Origin: Symbiodinium natans
Taxonomy: Eukaryota > Sar > Dinophyceae > Suessiales > Symbiodiniaceae
DNA length: 64,000 nt
Direction of reading: 5' to 3'
Assembly: GCA_905221605.1 (NCBI GenBank)
Contig: CAJNDS010002154.1
Location: 503,988-567,987, forward strand
Below, piece after piece: positions 1-11,420 of the stretch. The first letter of the stretch is position 1; each line of letters begins with the position of its first letter. The position numbers and the translations under genes are program-made. The notes below the pieces were generated by a model that saw only the letters and a list, made by a program, of their open reading frames with translations, was not told where the DNA came from and did no database searches.

Positions 1-1288
1 CCTTGTACAAGTACGGCTGAACGAGCAACAAGCAAAGAATCCAGTGCAACTGCGCATGTCAACTTGGGTCCGGCTGAAGCTCAAGCGCACGCGTCGTGCT
101 GCGTGTAAGGCTTGGGCCCACTTCGCTTCCTGCTCAGCCCATCGTTTTCCTGAGGAATCCATGCTTCATTCATTCGTTGCTCTTGGGCCCTCTAGCTGGC
201 AGTAGCTGAGTTTGCTGAGCTTGCTGCGGGCTTCAGTCTCTTCCGCCTCTTTTCGCTTTTTCTCCTGCAGGATATAACGTGGCACAGACATGCCAAGCAG
301 GGGCGGCACAGGCACAGCAGGGGCGCAGGGGTGCAACAGGAAACACCTCCGCGTCTTTCACTGCCTTCTGTGCTTTGGCGTCGGCCTCCTTCTTCTCTCG
401 AACTGTGCAGCCATGGCGGGTGGTCGTTCTCTTCCCCCGCAGCTCTTCCTGTGATTTCTCGGCACCCGGCGACGCCGCTCCTCAGAGCCCTCACGCTCTT
501 CAGAACGAATACTCGGCGACCTGAATCGCAGTCAGCACAGTTCACACATGGAGTGATGGAGAGCACACGTGTAATCACTTGCACTCGCAGCTCTTGGCAC
601 CTTCTCTGCCGGCTCCTCTGGAGCCTGTGCACATGGCACCCTGGAGAATTTTAAAATGCGCGAGAAAAAAAAGCACCAGCTCTGAGGCTCAAGCTGCTTC
701 GCAGCTTTGAGCTTGGCAATCTCTGCCCTCCGAGCTGCCTCAGCAGCTGCTTCCGCCTCCTCACAGTTTGTAAAGGATTTGGCGGTTCATGGGCCATCCT
801 GTCACCAGACATGGTCCACAACTTTTTTACGTCACCTTCTGCTTCTGCAGTCTCTGCTTGTAGGCCGGATTTCGTCCTGAGACCCGCTCGACATGTCAAG
901 TCGCATCGTGACAGGATCACACAGAATCTCAGCCACAGGCTTGACGTGACAAGGCCCGGGATTGGAGCATCCCCAGTGCCAGCCCGGTGGGACATCGCCA
1001 GGACCTCTTATAGTTGAGTATGTTACGAGCCCTACAAGACCTGCAAAAGCTGAGCAATGGGCAAGTCTGAGGTGCTCTGAGGGCGAAGCCGTGCAGCGAG
1101 CACTAAGTCGCCATCTTCGAAAGCCGAAGTGGCTGCAGCGGTTCTTCAGCTGCAGCTCCGAAGTTCCCGGCCCCATCGGTCCCTGCATTACCTGCTACGC
1201 ATCAGGAACTGCAAACCAGCCGCACTTTCTGTGTTGGCGTGTGACTGCGCGGTCGGGCCGAGCCATTGGTGAAACTGATATTGAAGTC
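1..1288. other. no supported gene
   Basis: Open frames occur on both strands, but none shows a recognisable domain, a convincing exon boundary or a repeat motif. I see nothing I can name here. Confidence 0.6.
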
Positions 1289-1382
1289 ATTAAGCTTCTG
1301 CTTCTGCTTCTTCTTCTTCTTCTTCTTCTTCTTCTTCTTCTTCTTCTTCTTCTTCTTCTTCTTCTTCTTCTTCTTCTTCTTC
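1289..1382. repeat. (CTT)n microsatellite
   Basis: About 75 bp of uninterrupted CTT, preceded by a few CTTCTG units. Translated, it gives poly-Leu, poly-Glu or poly-Lys depending on frame, which explains the low-complexity frames across it. The adjacent DNA is unassigned. Confidence 0.97.
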
Positions 1383-2143
1383 CGGCCCTGCATGCTCTTC
1401 AACACCGCATGTACCATTTTGTTCCGTCTCAGCTGGGCTTCCTAGACCGTGTGTAGATTTAGATCTGCCATAGTAGCAAAGGGACTTGTCTACGATACGC
1501 GAACTGAAACACTCAGAGCCTAAGCCCTTGCACACAGATCTGGAGTGAGACGCCTCACCCCTTCAATGTCCGCCGAAATCTGCGTTTCGTGCCATGGTCT
1601 GCAAGCCGGGGCCGCTTTTGAACAGATCATGAGCGTTCGGCTATGCAATGCTATGCAGCAGATGCAGCGCAGCCAGCCTCCAGCGCCACAGCTCCACCAT
1701 TCGGTGCCGCATGGTGCCGCCACTCCTGTGATCTCCGCCCTCTCCCCTTTCTTGCCAGACAACGGGTATCCAGGCCTCGTCCTGGATAACCAAGCCCCAT
1801 GCCAAACTGTGACATCGCTCACCTGCCTGAGGTCATACATACTGACCATGGTTCACAAATGAATTCAGACACACCGTCAGGCCACCCGGTTAAACGCATG
1901 TCAAAAGCGACAAACAAAAACGGTGCACATTTGCACGGGATTTGGGATGTCGGCTCAGGCTTTGGGGTTGGGAGGTTCAGGCCTTTGTGTTGAGGGCTTG
2001 AGGGCTCGTTGGTTGGGGTTTATTCAGGGAGTTTGGTGTGCACAGCCGGTTGTGGGCTTGCCTGCGACTAAAGCGGTGTGAACTGCACCCAGAGGCTCGC
2101 TTGCCAGACGACATCTCCGTGCATCGCCAAGCGGCCATGAACT
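1383..2143. other. no supported gene
   Basis: Short open frames without domain signal. The stretch at about 1,950-2,035 is TTGGGG/TTGAGGG-rich but too irregular to call an array. Confidence 0.5.
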
Positions 2144-2347
2144 TCAACACCAGCAATCGTGTGAGGTCAGGACGACCATGGCGATCCTGCGGGTCTTTGT
2201 GATGCAGACGCAGAAGGCACGTGGCTGCAGCGGTGGGCGCCATGCATGCCCCTCGAAGGCCTGCGCCCAAGCCATGGCATATCCGCCGCGTGCGGCCTGC
2301 GGGCGCAAGCTCTCTGGAAACTGGGGACGAAACATTCGAGTAATCAT
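2144..2347 (-). pseudogene. possible OPR-like repeat fragment
   Basis: The minus strand reads LRPQAARGGYAMAWAQAF, which resembles the core of octotricopeptide-type (OPR/Tbc2-like) repeats, where a PQ-x-x-A stretch precedes an A-W-A-x-A helix. It is more diverged than the copies further right (5.5-9.8 kb), lies on the same strand, and could be the far 3' end of the same gene or relic. The match is a single motif, so chance similarity is possible. Confidence 0.25.
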
Positions 2348-3555
2348 GAAAGATCATTAGAGCAAGTGGTTGCAAGATGGTTGCTCCTCCTCCGGGCTCA
2401 TGCGCACATCGGTGCTCTCAAGGAGGATGGCCGAGCTGAAAGATGACCAGAAAATTGGCAGAAAAGCATCGGAAAGCAACGAATGATGCAACCCGCTACA
2501 AAATGACGAGGGTGCCAGCACCCAAGTGCGCCTCGCTTCGGTGAAGGGCGAACTACGGTAGCGCACTTCTGCAAGCGCCCATGCTGCATTGGTGAGCTCC
2601 TAGTGCCACAAAACCCATTGAATCATTCACCACGACTTCGTCTCTCGCATTGGCCCATTGGATCTTCGCGGTTTGCGCGGGCCATGTTACATTCATGCTA
2701 CATGCCCTTTGCAACCCAGCGCTGGACTGTTTCCGTCCTGCTGATCGGACTCGAAGAGAGTCTCGAGTGCGAACCTGCAGGAGACGCCCGAACATTGCAC
2801 TGAGACTTCTCTCTGCAGCTTAAGCAGCGCATTGCCTCGAGATGGCCTCAAAGAGAGGCCTGCGAAGGAAGAAGCCCGACAGTGTGCGAAACCACTCGTC
2901 AGCTTAATGCACGATGCATGTAAACGACAAAAAGGACTCACGCTTTGCATCTTCTTGGATCAGCTAGGCCGCTCGTGCCGGTGGCCGTACGTTGCAGAGG
3001 CTCAAGCTGTATTGGCCAAGGCCTGTCGGAAGATTCGGAAGGACGGGAACCGCCGGAACCGCCAGACTGCAGAAGCTGCAGGCCGCGAGCCCCAGCCTGC
3101 GGGCCACAAGTCCGCGCCGTGATCTGCTTGAGGATCTGATCGGCAGCCGCCGACATCAAGCGCGGACTGGCCAACTCCAACCTCAACAAAAACAAAAAAA
3201 CCTCAGAGGGAGTGCCGCTGAGTACACATCCACACTTCACTAAGCACCAAGCTTCGCCAACGACCATGCCAACAGCGCCAAGTCTCTTGCTACCTCATCC
3301 AATCACCCAACTCTCAAAACTCATCGTCGCACCTTATCCAAGTTTTTGATCGACTCGGGAGAAGGCATCAAAACCCTGGCCGGCGGATTCCAGCATTGGG
3401 AGCGCATGGTCTGCAGCAGCGTAAATGAAAGCCGCGTCCTGGCACGCACCGAAGCCGACAATCAAGCAAACCGCCTGAGTGATGGAAATCTGCCTGGACT
3501 TCGAGTTGGGCAGTCGACCAGTAGCTATTCGACAGGTCCTGCACGGCTTCAACAC
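2348..3555. other. no supported gene
   Basis: The minus strand has a hydrophobic helical stretch near 3,040-3,170 (SAAADQILKQI) that could be another diverged helical-repeat exon, but no conserved core is visible. Otherwise unassigned. Confidence 0.4.
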
Positions 3556-3556
3556 A

Positions 3557-3587
<31 letters not shown>

Positions 3588-3588
3588 G
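3556..3588. repeat. (CT)n microsatellite
   Basis: A run of CT dinucleotides inside a longer pyrimidine-rich stretch (about 3,555-3,650). Confidence 0.95.
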
Positions 3589-3867
3589 TTGCTTTCTTCT
3601 TTCCTTTGTGCTCTTCTTCCCCTCCTTCTTCTTTCTCTCGTCCTCTTGGTATCCGTGGGCTCAACGGCCGAGGCAGGTGAGGCTCGAAGAGGAGCCATGG
3701 GCCCACCCATGCCCGACCCGCTCCCCCTATTCCGAGACCCCAACCTCTACCCCAAAAAAAAGCCACAGCTTTTCTTTTCCGGATCTAGCATTTGCGAGTC
3801 CCGATTGGGCTGAGCATTGTCGCCCAAACCCTTATCCCCACAAACCCGACCAGCCCTCATGACCCGC

Positions 3868-3868
<1 letters not shown>

Positions 3869-3916
<48 letters not shown>
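3869..3916. repeat. 48-nt poly-C tract
   Basis: An uninterrupted homopolymer of 48 C. Tracts of this length often mark sequencing or assembly uncertainty, and they can form i-motif or G-quadruplex structures. It follows a pyrimidine-rich segment and has no gene beside it. Confidence 0.97.
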
Positions 3917-4139
3917 ATATGCCACGACACGGTCGGGCTTTTTCAGTGTGCTACGCCTGCTGCCTGCTGCCCGTTTGCTTGCCCTGCTGCTCTGCGCCTA
4001 AAGCCTGGCGGCTTTATGGGGTCGGCGGAAGCGGCGTTAGCCCTTGGATATACTTGAGAGCTTGAGGGGAAAACGTGCTACGTTCTGGGATCGCGATCCC
4101 GCCCACGAAGTGGGTCTCCGCACGCTCTGTAGACACTTC

Positions 4140-4970
4140 CGCGCTTGGCGTGGAGTCTGGAAAACTGTCAGTACATGGTAAGACTATCAAGGCCGGATGC
4201 TTAACCCCAACAAACAGAAAAGCATCCCAATCCTAACAGCACCCTGGACCCACAAGGGGATACACACCCGAGGACATGCGCGTTTCTCTCCCCTCTGTTG
4301 GCTTCCGCGTCAGCTTCAGGGGGTTTAAGAGACTTTTGGAATCTACACAAGGCAATCGATGGCCCCAATGGACGTGCAATTGCAAGAACGAATTTCGATT
4401 GTCCATGCTACATCTATCATTATGTCTCATGAACGTGTAAGGGCTTCCAAGGGAAACTCGATTCTTTGCCGCTCGATTCCACTGTTAGTCAGTTGATTCC
4501 TTTTTTATATTTTTCTTAAATACTCGCCCCCCCACGCAGATGAGTCATAATAGCTACCGTATCTAAAGTCGATCTATTTCTCAGCTCTGCATATCCCAGC
4601 TAATTCGGAGTAGTGGCGACTCATCTCCTTATTCAAGAACGATGTACAGACTTAGATTGGCATATTCCCTCCCGAATCCCTATGTCTTCTTTCTTTCTAC
4701 TGTTATCCTTACGCCTGAAAAGACAAGATTTTCCTTCGTTTTCAACCAACGACCTGGTAAACATTGCTATCTAAGTTGATCCTCCATTATCTCACCAACC
4801 TAGCTCACTCCTAGTATAGTCCAAAATCATTTTCCCGATCAGAAATCTGATAAATAAAAACGATTATGAAGTCTTTCAATTCCCGATACTGTTTATCCAA
4901 TTACTATCTGTTCCGATTTCCTTCATATGTAGACATTGAATTTCATGTCGAATGTGGGGTTCGGTATGAC
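4140..4970. other. AT-richer island without recognised gene
   Basis: Base composition drops clearly from the GC-rich surroundings to AT-rich DNA, most strongly between about 4,430 and 4,960, and returns to GC-rich at about 5,000. Stops are frequent in all frames and I recognise no protein, organellar gene or RNA. An insertion of different origin is possible. Confidence 0.5.
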
Positions 4971-5292
4971 TGTCAGCTTGCGATGTCGGGGATCATGCTT
5001 TCTTTCTCTGTTGTGGACGCGGGGGGGCGGCTGCCGCTTCTCGGTCCTCTGACTTGTTTTGCATGAGCTGGTTCATGCTGGTTGGCCCGTTGGGTGGCTC
5101 TTTGCGGGTTTCCTACTGCTGTGTTTGTGTGGCGCTTGACCTTTTGCCCCTGTTTGTCGTGCGCCTAGGTCTGCGGGGAGGTGAAGGCAGGAGTGAAGAT
5201 TCCGCCGCTTGTGCCGCTTGTGTTGGCGCTGAGGTTGATGTCTTCAAATGCAGCGTGCATGTGGTGTGCCAGGGGCTGCCTTGGGTGCATTG

Positions 5293-5345
5293 TCTCCTCC
5301 TCCTCCTCCTCCTCCTCCTCCTCCTCCTCCTCCTCCTCCTCCTCT
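5293..5345. repeat. (CTC)n microsatellite
   Basis: About 17 copies of a CTC/CCT triplet. Frames through it translate as poly-Ser, poly-Leu, poly-Arg or poly-Glu and should not be read as genes. Confidence 0.97.
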
Positions 5346-5559
5346 GCACGCTTGAGAGCCCCATTTTGCAGGCAGGAGCCGCCGCGACGGCCAAGCGATT
5401 CAGTTGCTCTTTGGTTGGTCCCGTTAATTCGTTTGGCCTGAAGCGTGGACTCGGGGAGCGGCTTGCGCTCCCAGCGGACCGTCGCATAGTCGCCCACTCA
5501 TACTCAAATGGTAGGCCCCATGCGGCAACACGTTGCTGAGTTATCAGACAAGCAGACAA

Positions 5560-5720
5560 CAGAACGCCATGCACCCCGCATGCGCATGGGGTCATTGAAC
5601 TCTTCATGCCCTGGGTCCTGCTGATTCATGCGGTTGATCTGTGCTAGAGATGCTGTAAAGGCTGCCGATGTCAAAGCATGGCTTGTCAACACCGTCTTTG
5701 CCCAAGCCTCGCAATGCAAC
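5560..5720 (-). CDS. candidate OPR-like exon fragment
   Basis: The minus strand reads CEAWAKTVLTSHALTSAAF followed by ASLAQINRMN, which fits the second helix and the linker of an OPR-type repeat. No complete core is seen, so this is weaker than its neighbours. Confidence 0.25.
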
Positions 5721-6086
5721 AAGCATGCAACAAGCCACACAGCCTTTCAACAGACGGATAAGCCGTCCTGCACTGCATTTGCTGGATCACGGGGAGGCCA
5801 CTCACCTGCAGAGAGCCACCGATCCGTGCCGTAGCCGCATGCTCCGTAGATGGAGTTAGGAGGCATCATCTAGCAGAATGTAGCTTCATGCAATGAAAGC
5901 AACAAGGGGCCGAAATCATCCCAGGCACGGCTTTGGGCAATCGCTTGCTGCCCAATTGAATCCAGAAGCCCCTCATGGATAAGGACCACCTGTGACATTG
6001 CCAACGCATTCGCTCACGAATCTTCTCGAAACTTCTACGGGGAGGTTGGTAAATGCAAGCGTACGGTGTGCAAGGGATGGCTTTTG

Positions 6087-6160
6087 TCAATCCTGCTTTG
6101 CCTGCGCATATGCCCACGCAATGTTGACCACTTCCTCCCAGGCTTCAGAACCCATGACAT
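6087..6160 (-). CDS. OPR-like repeat core (VNIAWAYAQA)
   Basis: The minus strand reads EEVVNIAWAYAQAKQD and then a stop at 6,087-6,089. V-N-I-A-W-A-Y-A-Q-A is a near-ideal OPR helix core. The stop directly after it fits either an intron boundary or a truncated repeat. Confidence 0.4.
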
Positions 6161-6359
6161 CTTTTGTTCTTCAGGCCAACATCCTGTGGGTGCACCTGCT
6201 GTAATGTCTGAATCCTGTCCTGCACTGTAAACGAACTGGTCCCGTCGGATGTCGAAGAAGAATCCCTCGGGGCGATAACTTCAGAAGAGACTCGGAATGC
6301 AGATTGTATCAAGAGCACAAGCACCAGTCACTACAGCAATTCAAGCAACACTGCCTGAG

Positions 6360-6730
6360 AACCAGCAGTCGTTCTGCTGTGCCGCTCATGAGCTGCTCGT
6401 GCAGGCAGAGAGCACGTGCATGTGCCCAAGCGCTGTTCGCCAGCTCCTCCGCACGTGAATCCAAGCAGTTTTGACCAAGTGCTGCCCATTTAGGCAACAT
6501 GACCAAGTTCTGGTTGGTTACGGGGGTCCTGTGGACGCCATGAGTACAGCTTGGGGACAGCCACCTGCCAGCAGGCCCAGCCCAGAAGGGCAACATCGTG
6601 TGCATGCACATCCCCTCGGCCCCTAGAATGTCAGCCAGGCAGGCCTCTGCAATGGACGTCAGGAGCATCTCAGCAGCGATGCTGGCAGTGGCAAGCTCTT
6701 ACACGCTGTTGGCCAACTCCTGTCAGCAAG
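6360..6730 (-). pseudogene. two OPR-like repeats, one with a stop at the core Trp
   Basis: The first repeat (6,722-6,610) reads QELANSV, then a TAA stop at 6,699-6,701 exactly where the family has Trp, then ELATASIAAEMLLTSIAEA in the same frame. The second repeat (6,458-6,360) reads EELANSAWAHARALCLHEQL. Between them lies about 130 bp of non-conserved DNA bounded by GCCGAGG and GCGGAGG, which would splice the two repeats into correct register if it is an intron. The stop argues that this copy is no longer functional. Confidence 0.5.
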
Positions 6731-6837
6731 TCAGCAGATGCCAGATTGCGCACCGCACACACAACAAGCACTACGGCCTTGGGCTGATGCAGGCAGGCCC
6801 AAACACAGACAGGAACATAGGGGAGGAGAAAATCAAA

Positions 6838-6990
6838 AAAGAGGGAGGGGGGAGGGAGAAGAAAAAGGACAGAGCCAGGTTAAAGTTAGAGAGAGGGCGC
6901 ACGCGCGCGCGCGCGCGTCAGAACAAGACAGAAAAAGAGAGGGAGCGAGGGGATGAACGAGTGAGAGAGGGTGAGAAAGAAACAAAGTGA
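6838..6990. repeat. purine-rich tract with (GC/AC)n core
   Basis: A long GA-rich purine tract with an alternating purine-pyrimidine core (6,897-6,918, mostly CGCG). This is low-complexity DNA able in principle to adopt Z-DNA. It sits between OPR-like fragments, probably in an intron or spacer. Confidence 0.8.
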
Positions 6991-7049
6991 GAGAGCGGAG
7001 TGAGACTTGGAGATTGTGCCGTCCTTTCGCTGTAGTTCTGGAATCTGCT

Positions 7050-7254
7050 CTGCGCTTCGCTTCACGCGAGCGTGAACTGTCCATGGGGCTTCTTCACTCA
7101 CGCGCGATGCGGGCGCAAGCTCCTGTGGTCCGAGCTGGTCCACTCGCCGAAGCACTGCCGAAGAAGCAGCCACAAAAAGTGCTTCACCTTGAGAAGAATC
7201 CGTGGCAACAGCAAGCAAGTACCTTGCACCCACGCTTTGTCCCTCTAGGGCCAA
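7050..7254 (-). CDS. OPR-like repeat fragment (QLGPQELA)
   Basis: The minus strand reads ALFVAASSAVLRRVDQLGPQ followed by ELAPASR. This is the end of one repeat helix and the core of the next (L-x-x-[FL]-x-P-Q-E-L-A). The Trp position is not conserved. Frame and orientation agree with the other fragments. Confidence 0.4.
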
Positions 7255-7779
7255 TAACCGGCTAGAAACACATGATCCCAGACTGGGTTTCTGCTGTTCA
7301 AGATTGGGTATCCTCCCTAGTGCTGAACCGCCCAGAATAACACTCAGGCCTGGAAGGCCTTGTTTGGCAAAAGATCAGGCTGTGCTGGAGGTGTCCTGTC
7401 ATGAGTAAAGCTTCCTTGACTCTTATGCAGACATGGCCCCATGCAGAATGCGAACACGGACGGTTTGGAAGCAGTCCTGCGGGGATGCCTTCGGCAGGCC
7501 TGTGCGTCCAAGCAACCACATGTTGCTGAGAGATTGCATCAAGAAGGTCTGAGTAAAAGCGTCCTGCAATGAACGAAGCAGCGATTGCGGCCAGGAGCGG
7601 CTCAGAGTGAACGGACAGCCTCCAAGCCAACGCAGGCCAGCGCACGCCAGTGCGCACAAACCAAATCGCGAAGCCAGACACGCAACCATAAATCCCCCCA
7701 ATGCGCAACATGTAGCAACATGGCAAGCTTGAGAGCCGAATCTGCAAAATGTGCGAGACGAAGTGTCACGAACGCCGCC

Positions 7780-7908
7780 TTGTAAGCCTTCGAGCGGCGT
7801 TGGCCTGCAAAGGGTTTTCTGTGGCGTCTTGGCTGCTTCCCAAAGCTTGTGCCTATCTCTAAAACGGAAAATTCTGCCCGTGGCCTGCTCTTGTGGTTTG
7901 AACGTGTT
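7780..7908 (-). CDS. OPR-like repeat fragment (FKPQEQATG)
   Basis: The minus strand reads NTFKPQEQATGRIFRFRDRH followed by KLWEAA. The FKPQE core is the same as in the copy at 9,646-9,735, with the helix residues diverged. Confidence 0.4.
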
Positions 7909-8308
7909 CCAAGGAGTCACACTGGACGACCCCTGCATCTGGAGGCACGTCTCCAAACCTGGCCATGATGGACAGCCGAAGCAAAGGCTCGACATGCTTG
8001 AAATATAGGAAGGCGCGGCAATGAATCATGAGTCTCAAAGGTATCACACCACGTTTGTGTCAACATTGCATGCTACGAAAGCATACCTTGCTTCACGGCG
8101 CCTTTCTCAAAAGCCGCATCAGTCAAAGGCATGCTGAACCAAAGCCTCGGCCGACAAAAGTCACAGAATGCGCTCGGCACAGCCCTTTTCGGCGCAGCAT
8201 GGCGCAGCGCACTACTCTGTGGGATCCTGGCAGGGTGCTGCGACACTGCACAAGGTTGGCAACGCCTTGGGCTCCACAGGCCTCACAGAAACAGGTCAAA
8301 CTAACCCT

Positions 8309-8491
8309 CTTTTGGCCAGCCTCTTCAGCCACTCGAGAACGGGCCTTTAGCTTGGGCAGGACTGCTTCGGCGATCGCGTTCAGCAGCCTTGGTCCATTTG
8401 ACTGCGATTTGCTCAAATGGCTCAATTTCCTCAGGTTTCTTGCCATGGTCTCAGGAACCGGCATCCAGCCACGTAGCTCCAAAATGGCCAC
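8309..8491 (-). CDS. OPR-like helix fragment
   Basis: The minus strand reads RLLNAIAEAVLPKLKA, typical of the second helix of an OPR repeat (L-x-x-A-I-A-x-x-A-x-x-x-L). No core precedes it in the same frame. Confidence 0.35.
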
Positions 8492-8547
8492 TGACCACGC
8501 CGTGATGCAGAGGTCCTAATTAAGTACATCATGGCAGCGTCAGGATG

Positions 8548-8688
8548 TGGCGCGCTTGCAGGTGACAGCTGGCCATGTGACATGCTTGAGAGAGAGCGCA
8601 TGTCCTGGGCACTTAGGATGGACATGTTGCGCATCGCGTAGCCCGACAACGCCGCAACCTGCAAACTCAAGATATCATGGGCTGTCAA
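8548..8688 (-). CDS. OPR-like repeat fragment (LSAQDM)
   Basis: The minus strand reads MRNMSILSAQDMRSLSSMS followed by HPDAAMMYL. The A-Q-D core and the trailing helix resemble a diverged OPR repeat. Confidence 0.3.
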
Positions 8689-8869
8689 GACATGAAGCTA
8701 GAATGCAATGAGGCGAAAACCAGTGGAGGGTGACGGCAATCGAGACGGGCCAAGGACCACATGATATTGGACGCATGTTGACCTCAGCAGCTGCTTTGTC
8801 GCAAGTGGTGTTTTGACCCTAGTTTTCTCTGCATTAGAGCTCTGGAATCAAGCAACATGCGTATGAGGC

Positions 8870-8999
8870 AGCCACTAATGAATTCATTTGTGATGTTTAG
8901 GGCGCGCGTGCCCAGCGTCTCCACAGCTGAAGGGTGTTGGTGCCGCAGCTTGCCCAGTGTCCAAATGATGTTGGAAGCTTCCTGGGCTCCTTCAGTCAC
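8870..8999 (-). CDS. OPR-like repeat (QEASNIIWTLGKLRH)
   Basis: The minus strand reads AQEASNIIWTLGKLRHQHPS then AVETLGTRAL. This is one of the clearest copies: Q-E-x-S-N-I-I-W-x-L-[GA]-K-L and a complete second helix. Confidence 0.5.
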
Positions 9000-9639
9000 A
9001 TGCAGACACGCAAGCCCTTAGGCCCTTAGATGCCTCTCCCACATGCCACAGCCTGATTCTGCACTTCGGTCGTTGATGGCATCAGCCGTGGCATCAAGGT
9101 AAGGGGCATCCGCCAACCGCAACTATGCCGAAGCCCACGCTGTGCCAGACGTCCCTTGCGGATCGAAACCTGTCGCTGAAGGCATGCGTGTGTGGTTGCT
9201 TCTCTTGCATGTCGAGTCTAGCCCCTTGCATTCTTACCCATCTCCCCCCCTATTGGGGGATCAAAAACACCTTTTTGGGCAACCAAAACTGATCCAAAAA
9301 ACTAAGGAACCAATTCCTCAACATGTGCAAACACAGTGCTCGTATGAGGGGCTGCGAAGGTTACATGCGGCATACGAGAAAACCTAAGTTAGCCATAACC
9401 CTAAACGACTTTTGAAAAACAACACACCAACCACGAGCCATCTCTGGGGGCAAATGCGTGTAACATACGTCTGTGTCTACCCGTTCAGGATCCAAATCCA
9501 AATAAGCAACCACATCAAAACTTCCAGCTCAGTGCACGCGACACCCTGCCCACGACTTGCCCACCTCGAAGGCGTTAAACGGCTTGCCCTGCTGTGGCCC
9601 TGCTTGAAGCCTCGTTGGCATGCTGCATTGAAGCCTGCC

Positions 9640-9816
9640 GGGACACATGTCAGCCAAAACCATTTTTGCCAGACTTCGCGCCTGCCCCCACACGGTGCTG
9701 GCCAGTTCTTGCGGTTTGAACTCTTCCAGTCGCACGAAAACGGCGCTGACGGTATCCTGCCAAAGCTTGTCAAAGCAACATGCGAAACCAACCATGAAGC
9801 ACGTGACAAATTCCAC
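9640..9816 (-). CDS. OPR-like repeat (FKPQELASTVWGQA)
   Basis: The minus strand reads LEEFKPQELASTVWGQARSL, a textbook repeat core with F, PQEL, A and W all present. It is preceded by the end of the previous repeat (FDKLWQDTVSAVFVR). It is the best single copy in this relic or gene and sits nearest its apparent 5' side. Confidence 0.55.
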
Positions 9817-9979
9817 GTTCGTTGCTGCCAGGCCCCGCTAGAAGGGTCCTCAACCAAGGGCGCCGATCTATGAGCCAACCGAGCGCAACTCCAAATTGTG
9901 TTAGCTGAATGCCGTGGAGGCATGTAGCTGATGCCGCCATCTTATCGTACGTGCCGCACTCGGGCATGCACGAACTCAA

Positions 9980-10750
9980 CTACCTGCTGAAAGATGCCGT
10001 GGCCAATGAGCTCGCAACCATCCCGGCTTTTCGCCACGCGGTGCAGTGCTGTCACCAAATGGGCTTCTTCGAGCTCTGCCCAACGTTCTTACACAAACTT
10101 CAGGACAGTAGCTCCAGAGTCGAGCCCTGTTATCTCTTTGTTGATCTTCACGTCAAATGTTGGTCGTGGTTCATTGCCTGCTGCCCGCTACGGTCTTGAC
10201 GAAGACCTGTGGGATGGGCCAGCGCCATCCCGAGAATAAAATGAGGCCATCCGGCTATCAAGCACAAACGTACATGCGTGGATGCAGGAACCGTTAATCC
10301 TGGGTGTATCCCACATTGCTTGCAAAACGACATGCGACAGCACTTTGAGAAGCTCGAACGCGGCGGCGAAGCTACATGCAATATTGCTGCAACATCATGC
10401 ACTTCGGCAGCTATCCCCGCATGTCCCTATGTCAAGTTCAAAGGACCTTCTTTTCCTTTTCCTATGCCATGTTTGTGTGTGATGTGCTACACATATCAGA
10501 ATTACAAAAACACGAGGCGAAAAACACAAACTCACTCCGCGCATCCTTATGCGTCCTTGCCGGCCAAATAACATCGGGCGCATGGCATAGCAAAAGACAC
10601 TCCACGCAAACAACCGCCAGACAGAAGCACACAGCAGCAGGCACCGTGGGATGCTTGCCCATCCCGCCCGCAGCTTGCGATAGAAATGCAATGCGCGCGC
10701 ATACATTGCCTGAGCGTCTGATATACCCCGCCTGAGCCCTCAAACCGCTT
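9980..10750. other. no supported gene
   Basis: Open frames on both strands without recognisable motifs. This may be upstream sequence of the OPR-like locus. Confidence 0.4.
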
Positions 10751-10796
10751 CACCGGTCAACCAACGACATAGTGCGCAAGTCGTCAAACGCAAGGA

Positions 10797-11420
10797 TCAG
10801 GGCGCTGTTTTTTTCTCTCTCCTCGGACCTGTTCGCGCCAGAGCATCCGCGGTCCCAGCGCATTGCCGGCAAGCACGCCCGGTGCCCGGCAGGCGCGGCC
10901 AAGCCATCCTGCTGGTGTTGCGCCTCGGCCGAGTCAGCCACGAGGTCGCTGACCAGCAGGACCAGCAGGAACTGGCCGTCAACATTTGCACGCGGCAGGC
11001 CAGCCGAGGAGGCTGGAGAGGCCAATTGCGATGGAGAGGACGGCCCAAGGCAGCTGCGCAGAGGCAAGGGCTCCGGACCAGCGCTGGACATCGGCCGACG
11101 TGCACGCAGCACGTGTGGAGGGTGGTGCGGCGCTCTCCGGGAAACGCGCGACGAGGCGCGGGAAGCGGAGCAGCTCTGGTTACGTGCGCTCCTTGGCTCG
11201 CCAGGCAACGTGGAGCGCGGCGCATGCGGCGCCATTGACCAGCGTGCCTTCGCGGTGCGCCCGCAGCAGTGAGGGTCGACACGAGTGCCGTTTGCGATCA
11301 CCTATGCGTGGCTCATCCTGGCGCTCAACATCAGAGGTGAGGTCCTGCACCACGGTGTTGAAGGTGACCGTGGCGCCAGCTTCCCTGCAGATCCTGGCAA
11401 GCCAGAATCGCGACACGCGG
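10797..11420 (-). mobile_element. degenerate LINE 3' fragment
   Basis: The minus strand reads RFWLARICREAGATVTFNTV then DVERQDEPRIGDR, matching the CREAG...V..D segment of the better-preserved LINE tails at 13.2-16.7 kb. The segment downstream (11,200-10,800) is broken into several frames. A T-tract at 10,809 on the plus strand could be its poly(A) end. Confidence 0.5.

Larger units (their letters stand above)
5504..9980 (-). pseudogene. OPR/Tbc2-like repeat-protein gene, fragmented
   Basis: At least seven minus-strand stretches in this interval match the pattern of octotricopeptide-type repeats: a degenerate F-K-P-Q-E-L-A-x-x-x-W-x-x-A core followed by a helix ending in S-A-I-A-E-A-x-L. OPR proteins, for example Tbc2, are helical RNA binders that mostly act on organelle transcripts, and dinoflagellate genomes carry many of them. 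The stretches are 60-200 bp long, lie in different frames, and are separated by stop-rich DNA, as expected for one repeat per short exon. No start, no full exon chain and no C-terminal RAP domain could be traced, and one copy has a stop at its conserved Trp. I infer either a decaying gene or a live gene with many tiny exons. The family call is by motif only. Confidence 0.45.
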
